From the NCBI RefSeq assembly GCF_000484635.1, contig NZ_AXVM01000005.1, forward strand, positions 1 through 64,000: DNA of 64,000 nucleotides, in the 5' to 3' direction. Source of the stretch: Comamonas badia DSM 17552 (GTDB lineage Bacteria; Pseudomonadota; Gammaproteobacteria; Burkholderiales; Burkholderiaceae_C). The position numbers were made by a program, and so were the translations under genes. The notes below the pieces were generated by a model. That model was not told the origin of the DNA. It did not search any database and worked only from the letters and a program-made list of their open reading frames with translations. Shown one piece after another: positions 42,914-52,800 of the stretch (the first letter of the stretch is position 1; each line of letters begins with the position of its first letter).

Positions 42914-43393
42914 ATGATCCGAGCGGACTATGGCAATGGGCTTGCAGCATTGGATTGTCCGGACAATGCAGGAACTGGGTACCAGCATGGGGTGGTCTCT
43001 TCGCCCAATACGGCGTTCAACGGATACGCCAACCCGGCCAGCTTCTCTCGCGCCATCGAGTTCACGCTGAACAGCCTCTACCTCACCCGTGCGTGGAATG
43101 ACGGCACGACGCGTTTCGAGGGTTTCAACGGCGTGAATTCACTGTTCGTGCTGGATGTGTTCGCGACGACCAGCGCACCCACCCTGGTGAATTTTGGCTG
43201 GGCCGGCATCACCCGGGTGCGCATGACCACCCTGGGCGGCGACCGGTCGCACGCCGCGATAGACGACATCACCGTGAATGCCGCTGTGAGCGCCGTGCCG
43301 CTGCCGGCCGCGGCCCTGCTGCTGGGTTCCGGTCTGCTGGGCATGCTCGGCATCGGTCGCAAAAAGCGTGCGCCGGCTGGGCTGGCGGCGTAG
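42914..43393 (+). CDS. VPLPA-type PEP-CTERM-like protein, truncated at the N-terminus
   Basis: The C-terminus reads AVPLPAAALLLGSGLLGMLG then IGRKKR, a sorting tail of the PEP-CTERM/VPLPA class: motif, hydrophobic helix, basic end. The preceding 130 residues are beta-rich, ending with AIDDITVNA, typical of surface proteins of this class. There is no signal peptide, although such proteins require one, so the 5' end has probably been lost. Whether this organism has the matching sortase-like exosortase is not visible here. Confidence 0.6.
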   Translation: MIRADYGNGLAALDCPDNAGTGYQHGVVSSPNTAFNGYANPASFSRAIEFTLNSLYLTRAWNDGTTRFEGFNGVNSLFVLDVFATTSAPTLVNFGWAGITRVRMTTLGGDRSHAAIDDITVNAAVSAVPLPAAALLLGSGLLGMLGIGRKKRAPAGLAA

Positions 43394-43422
43394 ACAGGCT
43401 AGTACGTTTTCGCTCCCGTGAG

Positions 43423-43450
43423 AAAGCGACCGCAAGGTCGCTTTTTGTTT
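43423..43450 (+). terminator. Rho-independent terminator
   Basis: AAAGCGACC, loop GCAA, GGTCGCTTTTTGTTT: a strong stem followed by a T run, 30 bases after the VPLPA gene. The right arm (GGTCGCTTTTTG) recurs at 48187, before the intact MFS gene, as part of the duplication. Confidence 0.85.
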
Positions 43451-43506
43451 GAGATGCATCCGCTGATGCAGCGGCATGCCGTTGTCAGTGCGTGGACAAT
43501 CGCCTG

Positions 43507-43650
43507 ATGCCTGACAACGCCCCTCCTGCCCCGCCCACCGCAACTGGATCCTCGCCGGCCTGGCGCTGGTGAGCTGGGTGTTTTCCATCTACCTCGTCGC
43601 GCAGACGATGACGATTCCGATCTACGGCAAGCTCTCCGATCTGTTCGAGC
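43507..43650 (+). pseudogene. Broken copy of the start of the MFS gene at 48263
   Basis: From 43562 the DNA matches 48406-48486 almost base for base (three differences seen): it encodes LALVSWVFSIYLVAQTMTIP then IYGKLSDLF. Before that, a short N-terminus like that of the intact gene is present but frameshifted. About 30 codons (the first membrane helix) are deleted between two Gly-Leu points. The copy ends abruptly in a transposase remnant. It cannot make a transporter. Confidence 0.8.
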
Positions 43651-43769
43651 GCAGCTTTGCGTGGCTGGACAAGAACAGGCGGCTGTGGAAGAACTGCGAG
43701 CGGTTCCTGAACACCAGCTTGCGGTTGGTCCACTTGGCATTCTTGGCACTGCTAATCAGAAGATCGTGA
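43648..43769 (+). mobile_element. IS5-type transposase C-terminal remnant fused to the MFS fragment
   Basis: The frame continues from the MFS fragment without a stop into ERSFAWLDKNRRLWKNCERF, LNTSLRLVHLAFLALLIRRS and a stop. This is the standard C-terminus of IS5/IS427-type transposases. Only about 40 codons remain. The fusion records an insertion into, and later deletion across, a copy of the MFS gene. Confidence 0.8.
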
Positions 43770-43777
43770 ACGCGTTC

Positions 43778-44299
43778 TCAGAGCATGCGCCGCAGTGTAT
43801 TGTCCTTCTTGACGACGTGGTGCACCAGGGCCATGCCGATGTGGCCAATGACCATCACCAGCAGCAACCAGGCGACCGGCGAGTGCAGGGCACCCCCCAC
43901 GCTGGCCAGCCACGGCACCTCGGCGTCTTTGGCGACCAGCTCGATGCCGAACACGGTCAGGCCATAACCCTTGCCGATCAGGATCGCGATGCCGGTCAGC
44001 GGCAGCAGCACCATGCCGGCATACAGCAGGACGTGCCCGGCCTTGGCCAGAAAAGCCATCAGCGGTTCGCGCGATGCCAGGGGGCGGTTGTAGCGCTGCC
44101 AGACGATGCGCAATGCCACCAGCAGCAGCAACAGCGTGCCGATCGAGACGTGCCAGGACACCAGGGTCTGGCCAACCCAGTGCTCGCCGTCGCCGATGCG
44201 GTCGAAGAACTTGAGGAACTGCCAGCCCACCAGTAGGGCCATGCCCCAGTGGAGCAGCCGCGAAGTGGCGCCGTAGCGTTCTTGGGAGTCGATGTTCAT
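43778..44299 (-). CDS. Cytochrome b561
   Basis: This 173-residue protein has four membrane helices. The haem-ligand histidines appear in RLLHWGMALLVG, SWHVSIGTLLLLL, KAGHVLLYAGM and GHIGMALVHHVV, the pattern of bacterial di-haem cytochrome b561. It should pass electrons between the quinone pool and a periplasmic or cytoplasmic partner. It is the last gene of a four-gene minus-strand operon. The stop lies only nine bases from the IS5 remnant, so the operon end abuts the rearrangement point. Confidence 0.9.
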   Translation of the reverse strand: MNIDSQERYGATSRLLHWGMALLVGWQFLKFFDRIGDGEHWVGQTLVSWHVSIGTLLLLLVALRIVWQRYNRPLASREPLMAFLAKAGHVLLYAGMVLLPLTGIAILIGKGYGLTVFGIELVAKDAEVPWLASVGGALHSPVAWLLLVMVIGHIGMALVHHVVKKDNTLRRML

Positions 44300-44360
44300 G
44301 AGGATCTCTTTTTCTGCTTGGGTTGAACAGGGCCGCCCGCCCGCGTGGGCGGCGGGGCGG

Positions 44361-45305
44361 TTACTGGTCGCTGGCCGCGTTCAGCTTGTCCACGGCGGCG
44401 GCGGGCAGCGACAGATCGGCAGCGCGCAGGATGTCGTCGAGTTGCCCGATGCTGGTGGCGCTGGCGATCGGCGCCGTGAGGCTGGGGCGGCCGATGAGCC
44501 AGGCCAATGCGACCTGCGCCGGAGTGGCCGACACCTCGGCCGCCACCTGGCGCAGCACGTCCAGCAGCTTCAGGCCGCGCGCGTCGAAGTAGCCCTTGAG
44601 GAAGCCTTCGCGGGCCGAGCCCTTCAAGTCGTCGGCGCTGCGGTACTTGCCGGTCAGGAAGCCGCTGGCCAGCGAAAAGTAGCTGACCACGCCCAGCTCA
44701 TGCTCCTGGGCCACCCCCGCCAGCGCCGACTCGAAGCTGGCGCGTTCGTACAGGTTGTACTGTGGCTGGACGACCTCGTAACGCGGCAGGCCTTGCGCCT
44801 TGGAGACCGCCAGGGCGTCGCGCAGCCGCTCGGCGCCGTAGTTGGACGCCCCCAGGGCGCGCACCTTGCCGGCCTCGACCAGCCGGCCGAAGGCGCCCAG
44901 GGTCTCGGCCAGCGGCACCTCGGCGTCGTCGATGTGGGCGAAGTACACGTCGATGTAATCGGTGCGCAGGCGCTTGAGCGAGTCGTCCACGGCGGCGGCG
45001 ATGTTGCCCGCCGACAGGCCCTTGCGCGGAGCCCACATGCCGACCTTGGTCATCAGCACCACGTCGTCGCGGCGGCCGCGCTTGGCGAGCCAGTGGCCGA
45101 TGACGGTTTCGGATTCGCCGCCGGCCAGGCCCGGGCCCCAGGATGAATAGACGTCGGCGGTGTCGATGGCGTTGAAGCCGCGTTCGACGAAGCGGTCGAG
45201 CAGCTGGAAGGAGGTCGTCTCGCCGGCCGTCCAGCCGAAGACGTTGCCGCCGAAGACCAGCGGGGAAATGCTCGGGCCGGAGCGGCCCAGTTGACGTTGT
45301 TGCAT
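44361..45305 (-). CDS. Aldo/keto reductase
   Basis: The enzyme has 314 residues. The catalytic tetrad is visible: Asp and Tyr in DTADVYSSWG, Lys in LMTKVGMW, His in FAHIDDAEV. The NADPH-binding end includes IASATSIGQL. It reduces aldehydes or ketones with NADPH in the cytosol. It resembles the YajO/Tas-like group of potassium-channel-beta-type reductases. It is co-oriented with the SDR and dioxygenase genes upstream; the true substrate is unknown. Confidence 0.92.
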   Translation of the reverse strand: MQQRQLGRSGPSISPLVFGGNVFGWTAGETTSFQLLDRFVERGFNAIDTADVYSSWGPGLAGGESETVIGHWLAKRGRRDDVVLMTKVGMWAPRKGLSAGNIAAAVDDSLKRLRTDYIDVYFAHIDDAEVPLAETLGAFGRLVEAGKVRALGASNYGAERLRDALAVSKAQGLPRYEVVQPQYNLYERASFESALAGVAQEHELGVVSYFSLASGFLTGKYRSADDLKGSAREGFLKGYFDARGLKLLDVLRQVAAEVSATPAQVALAWLIGRPSLTAPIASATSIGQLDDILRAADLSLPAAAVDKLNAASDQ

Positions 45306-45350
45306 GATCGGTTCCTCGGATAGGTTGGTTGATGTCCGCTCGCCAATGTG

Positions 45351-46133
<783 letters not shown>

Positions 46134-46166
46134 GGGGTATCTCCTGTAAAGGTAAAGAGGGCTGGA

Positions 46167-47003
46167 TCAGCCGAAACGGAAGGCGGAAAGGGTGGTTTTC
46201 ATCACTTCCTCCGAATAAATCTTGCGGCCTTCGGAGCCCGCGCCCGCACCGGCGGCGACCAGCAGCGGCAGCAGATGCTCTTCGCCGCCCGGTGGGTGGC
46301 TGTCGCGGGCGTGGGGCGCGCTTGCCCACTCGCGCAGCAGCGCCTCGCGCTGTTCGGTATCGCTTTCGACCGCCGCGCTCAGCCAGTCGTCGAACTTGGC
46401 CGAGACCGGCGTGTAGCGCGGGTCGCCGTAGCCGCGCATGTTGTGGAAACTCATGCCGCTGCCCACAATCAGCACGCCCTCATCGCGCAGCGCGGCCAGC
46501 GCGCGGCCGGCGGCGATGTGCGCGGCCGGGTCCATGTCATGGCGCAGTGAAAGCTGCACCACCGGCACCTCGGCCTTGGGGAACATCAGCTTGAGCGGAA
46601 TGAAGACGCCGTGGTCGTAGCCGCGTTGCGGATCGACCCGCGCCTGCGCGCCGGCTTCGCCCAGCCGTTGGACGATGCGCTCGGCCAGGGCCGGATCGCC
46701 GGGTGCCGGGTAGGTCAGCTCGTAGGTGTGCGCCGGGAAGCCGCTGTAGTCGTAGATCAGACCTGGCCGTGCGTGGCCGGTGACGCTGAAGCCGCGCTCG
46801 AGCCAGTGGCCCGATACCAGCACGATCGCACGTGGCGTCCCCGGCAGAGTGCCGGCGACACCCTTGAGGAAGGCGGCCATGTGGTCCCAGGTGTCGGCCG
46901 GATTCCAGTCCATGAAGAAGCAGGGGCCGGCACCGTGGGGGATGAAGAAAACCGGCATGCGCGCGCTGTGGTTGATCGCGGTGGAGGTGGTGATCGTGTT
47001 CAT
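46167..47003 (-). CDS. Class III extradiol dioxygenase, DOPA-4,5-dioxygenase/YgiD-like
   Basis: This 278-residue LigB-fold protein has metal-binding histidines in FFIPHGAGP, VLVSGHWLERG, RGYDHGVFIPLK and SFHNMRGYG. Relatives include plant and bacterial 4,5-DOPA extradiol dioxygenases and YgiD, which open catechol rings. ATG 47003 is the family start; the longer frame begins at 47057. It heads the operon and diverges from a LysR gene. Confidence 0.9.
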   Translation of the reverse strand: MNTITTSTAINHSARMPVFFIPHGAGPCFFMDWNPADTWDHMAAFLKGVAGTLPGTPRAIVLVSGHWLERGFSVTGHARPGLIYDYSGFPAHTYELTYPAPGDPALAERIVQRLGEAGAQARVDPQRGYDHGVFIPLKLMFPKAEVPVVQLSLRHDMDPAAHIAAGRALAALRDEGVLIVGSGMSFHNMRGYGDPRYTPVSAKFDDWLSAAVESDTEQREALLREWASAPHARDSHPPGGEEHLLPLLVAAGAGAGSEGRKIYSEEVMKTTLSAFRFG

Positions 47004-47088
47004 GGTTGTTATTTTTATCTCCAATGAATAAAAATAGAATCTGTCAATGGAGACCAATACTTCATACTGATAGTGCTAAATTAAAGGC
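47004..47088. promoter_or_regulatory. Divergent promoter region between the dioxygenase and LysR genes
   Basis: This AT-rich 85-base gap is unlike the surrounding GC-rich DNA. On the minus strand a perfect TTGACA (47043-47048) points toward the dioxygenase gene. LysR regulators normally bind such divergent gaps. I could not fix a convincing -10 box. Confidence 0.5.
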
Positions 47089-47988
47089 ATGGACCGGATC
47101 ACCAGCATGCGCGTCTTCGTGCGCGCCGCCACCGACGGCAGCCTCTCGGCGGCCGCGCGCCACCTGGGCATGTCGCCCGCCATGGCCACCAAGCACGCCA
47201 ATGCGCTGGAGGCGCGCCTGGGCGTCAAGCTGTTTCACCGCACGACTCGGCGCCTGGCCCTGACAGAGGCCGGCAGCGACTACCTGGACGCCTGCCTGCG
47301 CATCCTGCCCGAGATTGACGAAGCCGAGGCCGCTGCGACCTCGCAGCGGATCAAGGCCACCGGCCTGTTGCGGATGAACGTGCCGCTGTCCTTCGGCCGC
47401 TGCTTCGTGGCGCCGCTGATGCCGGCGTTCAGCCGCCGCTATCCCGAGGTGACGGTGGAACTGGGGCTGAGCGACGCCGAGCTTGACCTCATCGCCGGCA
47501 GCTGGGATCTGGCCATTCGCATCGGCCGCCTGGCCGACAGCCCGCTACAGGTGCGCCGCCTGGGCGACAGCCCCATGCGGGTGTGCGCCTCGCCCGCCTA
47601 CCTGGACGAGCGAGGCGTTCCGCGCCACGTGACCGAGCTGGTCCAGCACAACTGCCTGGGCTACACGCTCTCGGGCACCCAGGGCCGCGAGCACTGGGCC
47701 TTTGGCACCCAGGGCGAGGTGCATGTGCCGATCAGCGGCAACCTGATGGCCAACAACGGCGATGCCCTGCTGGCAGCTGCGGTGCGCGGCCAGGGAATCA
47801 TTTACCAGCCGGAGTTCATCGTTGGCGAGGCGGTGGCGCGCGGCGATCTGGTGGCGCTGGAACTCGACAGGCCACTGGTGGACCTGGGCGGCATCCACGT
47901 GCTCTACCCGCCCGACCGCCGCCCGCCGGCCAAGGTCCGGGTGATGGTCAACTACCTGGTCGAGGCCTTCGCGGCGAATCCGGTCTGA
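47089..47988 (+). CDS. LysR-family transcriptional regulator
   Basis: The protein has 299 residues. The winged helix-turn-helix (GSLSAAARHLGMSPAMATKH) occupies residues 17-36 and the effector-binding domain follows from about residue 90. It belongs to the large group that often sits beside SDR or oxidoreductase genes. Divergent orientation to the dioxygenase/SDR/reductase/cytochrome operon makes it the likely controller of that operon. The 274 bases that follow before the MFS gene hold no gene that I can support. Confidence 0.92.
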   Translation: MDRITSMRVFVRAATDGSLSAAARHLGMSPAMATKHANALEARLGVKLFHRTTRRLALTEAGSDYLDACLRILPEIDEAEAAATSQRIKATGLLRMNVPLSFGRCFVAPLMPAFSRRYPEVTVELGLSDAELDLIAGSWDLAIRIGRLADSPLQVRRLGDSPMRVCASPAYLDERGVPRHVTELVQHNCLGYTLSGTQGREHWAFGTQGEVHVPISGNLMANNGDALLAAAVRGQGIIYQPEFIVGEAVARGDLVALELDRPLVDLGGIHVLYPPDRRPPAKVRVMVNYLVEAFAANPV

Positions 47989-48262
47989 GGAGGCGACTTT
48001 TCGTGGGCCGGTGGTTTCAATCGGCATAGGGGGCAATCATTATTGACGGCACCCCTGCCACAGACAGGGACGCTCCCGGTTTGTTAACTACAAAATTGGG
48101 AAGCCCGTTCGCCCCTGTCTGCTCAAATGCACGCCTGGCCGATGGAAGGCCCGAGCTGCCTCCCAATCTTCCGCGACATGCCACCACCTCGCACGGTCGC
48201 TTTTTGCTTGGGCTGCGTCCCGAGGCTGCCGTTCGCGGTTTCGGCGGGTAGAGAATCGGGCG

Positions 48263-49762
48263 ATGTCTGCCACCTCCGCGCCCGCACCTGCCCACCGTGG
48301 CTGGATTCTCATCGGCCTGATGGCCATGATGATGCTGGCGGCGATGGACACCACCATCGTCTCCACCGCCATCCCGCAGATCGTCGGCGACCTGGGCGGG
48401 CTGGCACTGGTGAGCTGGGTGTTCTCCATCTACCTCGTCGCGCAGACGGTGACGATTCCGATCTACGGCAAGCTCTCCGATCTGTTCGGGCGCAAGCCCG
48501 TGCTGCTGGGCGGCACGGTGCTGTTCCTGATCGGCTCGGTCGCCTGCTCCATGGCGTGGAACATGCACGCCCTCATTGCCTTCCGCGGCCTGCAGGGTCT
48601 GGGCGCGGGCGCGATCATGGCGACGGTGATGACACTGGCGGGGGACCTCTACACCGTGCAGGAGCGCGGCGCGGTGCAGGGCTGGCTGTCCAGCGTCTGG
48701 GGCATGGCGGCGATCGCCGGGCCGCTGCTGGGCGGGGCGTTTGCCGAATACGCCTCATGGCGCTGGATTTTCCTCGTGAACCTGCCGATCGGCGCGCTGG
48801 CGCTGCTGCTGGTGGGGCGGGAGCTGCATGAAACCTTTCACCGGCGCGAGGCGCGCATCGACGTCGCGGGCGCGGTGCTGCTGTTCGTCGCGCTCAGCCT
48901 GCTGATCTTTGGCGTGCTGGAGGGCGGGCAGGCCTGGCCCTGGGCATCGTGGCAGATGGGCTTGATTGGCGTGCTGGCGGTGCTCTCGCTGGCGGCGCTG
49001 GTGCTGGTGGAGCGCCGCGCGGCGGAGCCGATTTTGCCGGGCTGGCTGTGGCGCCGGCGCGAGCTGGCGGGCTCCAACCTGGCGGCGATCGGCATGGGGC
49101 TGGTGATGATGGCGCCCAGCATCTTTCTGCCCACCTTTCTGCAATCGGTGCAGGGGCTGGGAGCGATTGCCGCCGGCTTCGTGCTGGCCACGCTCAGCCT
49201 GGGCTGGCCGGCGGCGTCCGCGCTGTCGCCGCCGCTGTACGCGCGTTTTGGCTTTCGCGATGCGGGGCTGTTCGGCTGCGCGCTGATCTTGCTGGCCTCG
49301 CTCGCCTTTCTCTGGCTGCCGCGTCCGCAGCCGGTGCCGTGGGTGCTGCTCGACCAGGTGCTGCTGGGCGCCGGACTGGGCTTCTTTTCCACGCCGATTC
49401 TGGTGGGCATGCAGTCCACCGTCGATTGGGGGCAGCGCGGCGTGGTGACGGGCTCGCACATGTTTGCGCGCTACCTCGGACAAAGCCTGGGCGCGGCGCT
49501 GTTTGGCGCCATCTTCAATGCGGCGCTGGGCGCGCGGCTGGCGGGTGCTCCCCAGGCCCTGGCGGGGCAGGTGCCGCAGACGGTGGATGCCGTCATGGGG
49601 GCGCTGCACTCGCCCGCCACCGCCCCGGCGGTGGGTGCCTGGCTGCGCGGTGCAATGGGTGCGGCGACCGATGCGCTCTATCGGGGCATGAGCGTGATTG
49701 CGTTGCTGATGCTGCTCGTGCTGCTGGTGGCGCCGCGCCGATTTCCAGTCATCGAGGAATAG
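48263..49762 (+). CDS. MFS drug-efflux transporter, DHA2 (14-helix) family
   Basis: This 499-residue integral membrane protein has about 14 hydrophobic segments. Motif A is GKLSDLFGRKPVLL after helix 2, and motif C-like residues are in GMAAIAGPLLGGAFAEY. LAAMDTTIVSTAIPQI in helix 1 is the DHA2 (EmrB/QacA) signature with its conserved Asp. It exports drugs or toxic organics by proton antiport. A broken copy of its 5' end lies 4.7 kb upstream, on the other side of the dioxygenase module. Confidence 0.93.
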   Translation: MSATSAPAPAHRGWILIGLMAMMMLAAMDTTIVSTAIPQIVGDLGGLALVSWVFSIYLVAQTVTIPIYGKLSDLFGRKPVLLGGTVLFLIGSVACSMAWNMHALIAFRGLQGLGAGAIMATVMTLAGDLYTVQERGAVQGWLSSVWGMAAIAGPLLGGAFAEYASWRWIFLVNLPIGALALLLVGRELHETFHRREARIDVAGAVLLFVALSLLIFGVLEGGQAWPWASWQMGLIGVLAVLSLAALVLVERRAAEPILPGWLWRRRELAGSNLAAIGMGLVMMAPSIFLPTFLQSVQGLGAIAAGFVLATLSLGWPAASALSPPLYARFGFRDAGLFGCALILLASLAFLWLPRPQPVPWVLLDQVLLGAGLGFFSTPILVGMQSTVDWGQRGVVTGSHMFARYLGQSLGAALFGAIFNAALGARLAGAPQALAGQVPQTVDAVMGALHSPATAPAVGAWLRGAMGAATDALYRGMSVIALLMLLVLLVAPRRFPVIEE

Positions 49763-49848
49763 AGGGAACCAAGGGTTAACCCTTGTTTCCAAAATAACCC
49801 CGCCTGCGGCAGGATGGCGCTCTCGCTCTCTTTTCTGGATGGAGTCCC

Positions 49849-52800
49849 ATGGCGGCCACTACCCTGGGTATCAAGGTCGATGACCTGCAGCGCGATCGCA
49901 TTCACGCCGCGGCGCGGCAGATCGGGCGGACACCGCACTGGCTGGTGAAGCAGGCGGCGATGCTCTATGTGGATGCCGTCGAGCGCGGCGCCACGGACAT
50001 CTCGCTGCGCGGCCTGCCCGGCGGACCGGAGGAAGCAACAGCCGAGGCGGTGCAACCAGCTTCGGCGCAAGAGGTGCAACCATTTCTTGCCTTTGCCCAG
50101 TCCATCCTGCCGCAAACCCCGCTGCGCGCGGCGATTACGGCAGCCTGGCATCGCCCGGAGCCCGAGTGTCTGGCCACCCTGCTGCCGCAGGCGCGCCTGA
50201 GCGATGAGGGGGAACTCGCCAAGGTCGGCGCGCTGGCCGCCCGCCTGGTGCAGGGCCTGCGCGATGCGCCGGTCACGAGCGGTGTGGCGGCGCTGGTGCG
50301 GGAGTTCTCGCTCTCCAGCCAGGAAGGCGTGGCGCTGATGTGCCTGGCCGAGGCGCTGCTCCGCATTCCCGACCGCGCCACGCGCGACGCGCTGATCCGG
50401 GACAAGATCAGCCGCGGCGACTGGCGCGCGCATGTGGGGCGCTCGCCCTCGCTGTTCGTGAATGCCGCCGCCTGGGGTCTGGTGCTCACCGGCAAGCTCA
50501 CGGCCACGAGCAGCGAAAGGACGCTATCGGCGGCGCTCACGCGTGTGATCGGCAAGGGCGGCGAGCCGCTGATCCGTCAGGGCGTGCACCGCGCGATGAA
50601 ACTCATGGGCGAGCAGTTCGTCACCGGCCAGAACATCGCCGAGGCGCTGGCCAACAGCCGCGCCCACGAAAAGCAGGGCTTTCGCTACAGCTACGACATG
50701 CTGGGCGAGGCGGCGACGACGGAGCAGGACGCGCAGCGCTATCTGGCCCATTACCAGCAGGCCATCCACGCGATAGGCAGTGCGTCCAACGGACGCGGCA
50801 TCTTCGATGGCCCCGGCATCTCCATCAAGCTCTCGGCGCTGCACCCGCGCTATGCGCGCGCGCAGTACGAGCGCGTGATGCAGGAGCTGCTGCCGCGCGT
50901 GCTGCACCTGGCGGAGCTCGCGCGCCAGTACGACATCGGCATGAACATCGACGCCGAAGAGGCCGACCGGCTGGAGCTCTCGCTCGACATTCTGGAGGCC
51001 CTGTGCGCCGCGCCGTCGCTCAAGGGTTGGAGCGGCATAGGCTTCGTGGTGCAGGCCTACCAGAAGCGCTGCCCGCAGGTGATTGATTACCTGGTTGATT
51101 TGGCGCGCCGCAGCCGCCGCCGCCTGATGGTGCGCCTGGTCAAGGGCGCCTACTGGGACAGTGAAATCAAGCGCGCCCAGATCGACGGCTACGCGGGCTA
51201 TCCCGTCTACACGCGCAAGGCCTACACCGATGTGAGCTACATCGCCTGCGCCAAAAAGCTGCTCTGCGCACCCGATGCGATCTACCCGCAATTTGCCACG
51301 CACAACGCGCAGACGCTGGCCAGCATCCACCACCTGGCGCTGGCCGTGGGCGGCAGCTACTACAGTGGGCAATACGAATTCCAATGCCTGCACGGCATGG
51401 GCGAGCCGCTGTACGCGCAGGTGGTGGGGCCGACGGCCGAGGGCAAACTTGCGCGGCCGTGCCGCATCTACGCGCCGGTGGGCAACCACGAAACGCTGCT
51501 CGCCTACCTGGTGCGGCGCCTCTTGGAAAACGGTGCCAACACCTCGTTCGTGAACCGCATAGGCGACGCCAGCATTCCCGTGGCCGAGCTGGTGCGCGAC
51601 CCGGTGGATGATGTGCGCGCGATCGCGCAGGCCGAAGGGCAATTGGGCGCGCCGCACCCGGGCATTGCCCTGCCCAGGGACTTGTACCTGAATCAGCCCA
51701 TGTTCTCGCGGGCCAATTCCCACGGGCTCAACCTGCACAACGAGCAGCGCCTGGCCTCCCTGGCCGTGGCCCTGCTGCAGAGCACCAGCCACCCCTGGTG
51801 GGCCGCCGCGCCCGGCGTGGAGCCGCCGCCCGACCCGGCGCAGGCCGATGGCTGGCAGGCGGTGCGCAACCCGGCGCAGCTCACCGACACCGTGGGCTGG
51901 GTGCGCGAGGCCTCGGCCGACGAAGCCGACCTGGCCGTGCGGCGCGGCGCGCAGGCGCTGCCGATCTGGGCCGGCATGCCGCCCGCGGGCCGCGCCGATG
52001 CGCTGCTGCGCGCGGCCGACCTGCTGGAGCAGCGCGGCCAGACACTGATGGGGCTGATCCAGCGCGAGGCCGGCAAGACCCTGGCCAGCGCGCTCGGCGA
52101 GGTGCGCGAGGCGGCGGACTTCATGCGCTACTACGGCGCGCAGGTGGCGGCGCAGTTCGACAACGCGGCGCAGCGCCCGCTGGGCGTGGTGCTGTGCATC
52201 AGCCCCTGGAATTTCCCGCTCGCGATCTTCACCGGGCAACTCGCGGCGGCGCTCGCCGCGGGCAACGTGGTGCTGGCCAAACCGGCGGAACAGACGCCGC
52301 TCACCGCCGCCGCCATGGTGGCCATACTGCACGAGGCGGGCGTGCCGCAGGATGCGCTGCAGCTGCTGCCGGGCCAGGGCGAAACCGTGGGCGCGCAGCT
52401 CGTGGCGCACCCGCTGGTGGCGGGCGTGATGTTCACCGGTTCCACGCAGGTGGCGCGGCGGCTGGCGCGCCAGCTGGCCACGCGCCTCTCGCCCGATGGC
52501 CATGCCGTGCCCCTGATTGCCGAGACCGGCGGCCTGAACGCGCTGGTGGTGGATTCCTCCGCGCTCGCCGAACAGGTGGTGCTCGACGTGCTGACCTCGG
52601 CCTTCGATTCCGCCGGGCAGCGCTGCTCGGCGCTGCGCCTCTTGTGCCTGCAGGAGGATGTGGCGGCGCGCCAGCTCACCATGCTGAAAGCGGCGCTGCA
52701 GGAGTGGCGCATGGGCAACCCCGATCGCCTCGCCACCGACGTGGGCCCGGTGATCGACGAGGCCGCGCGCGCGCAGATCGAGGCGCACATCGACGCCATG

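Noticed and set aside
48043-48262. Possible riboswitch or small RNA upstream of the MFS gene
   Set aside because: Only minor inverted repeats are seen and no known motif could be recognised.
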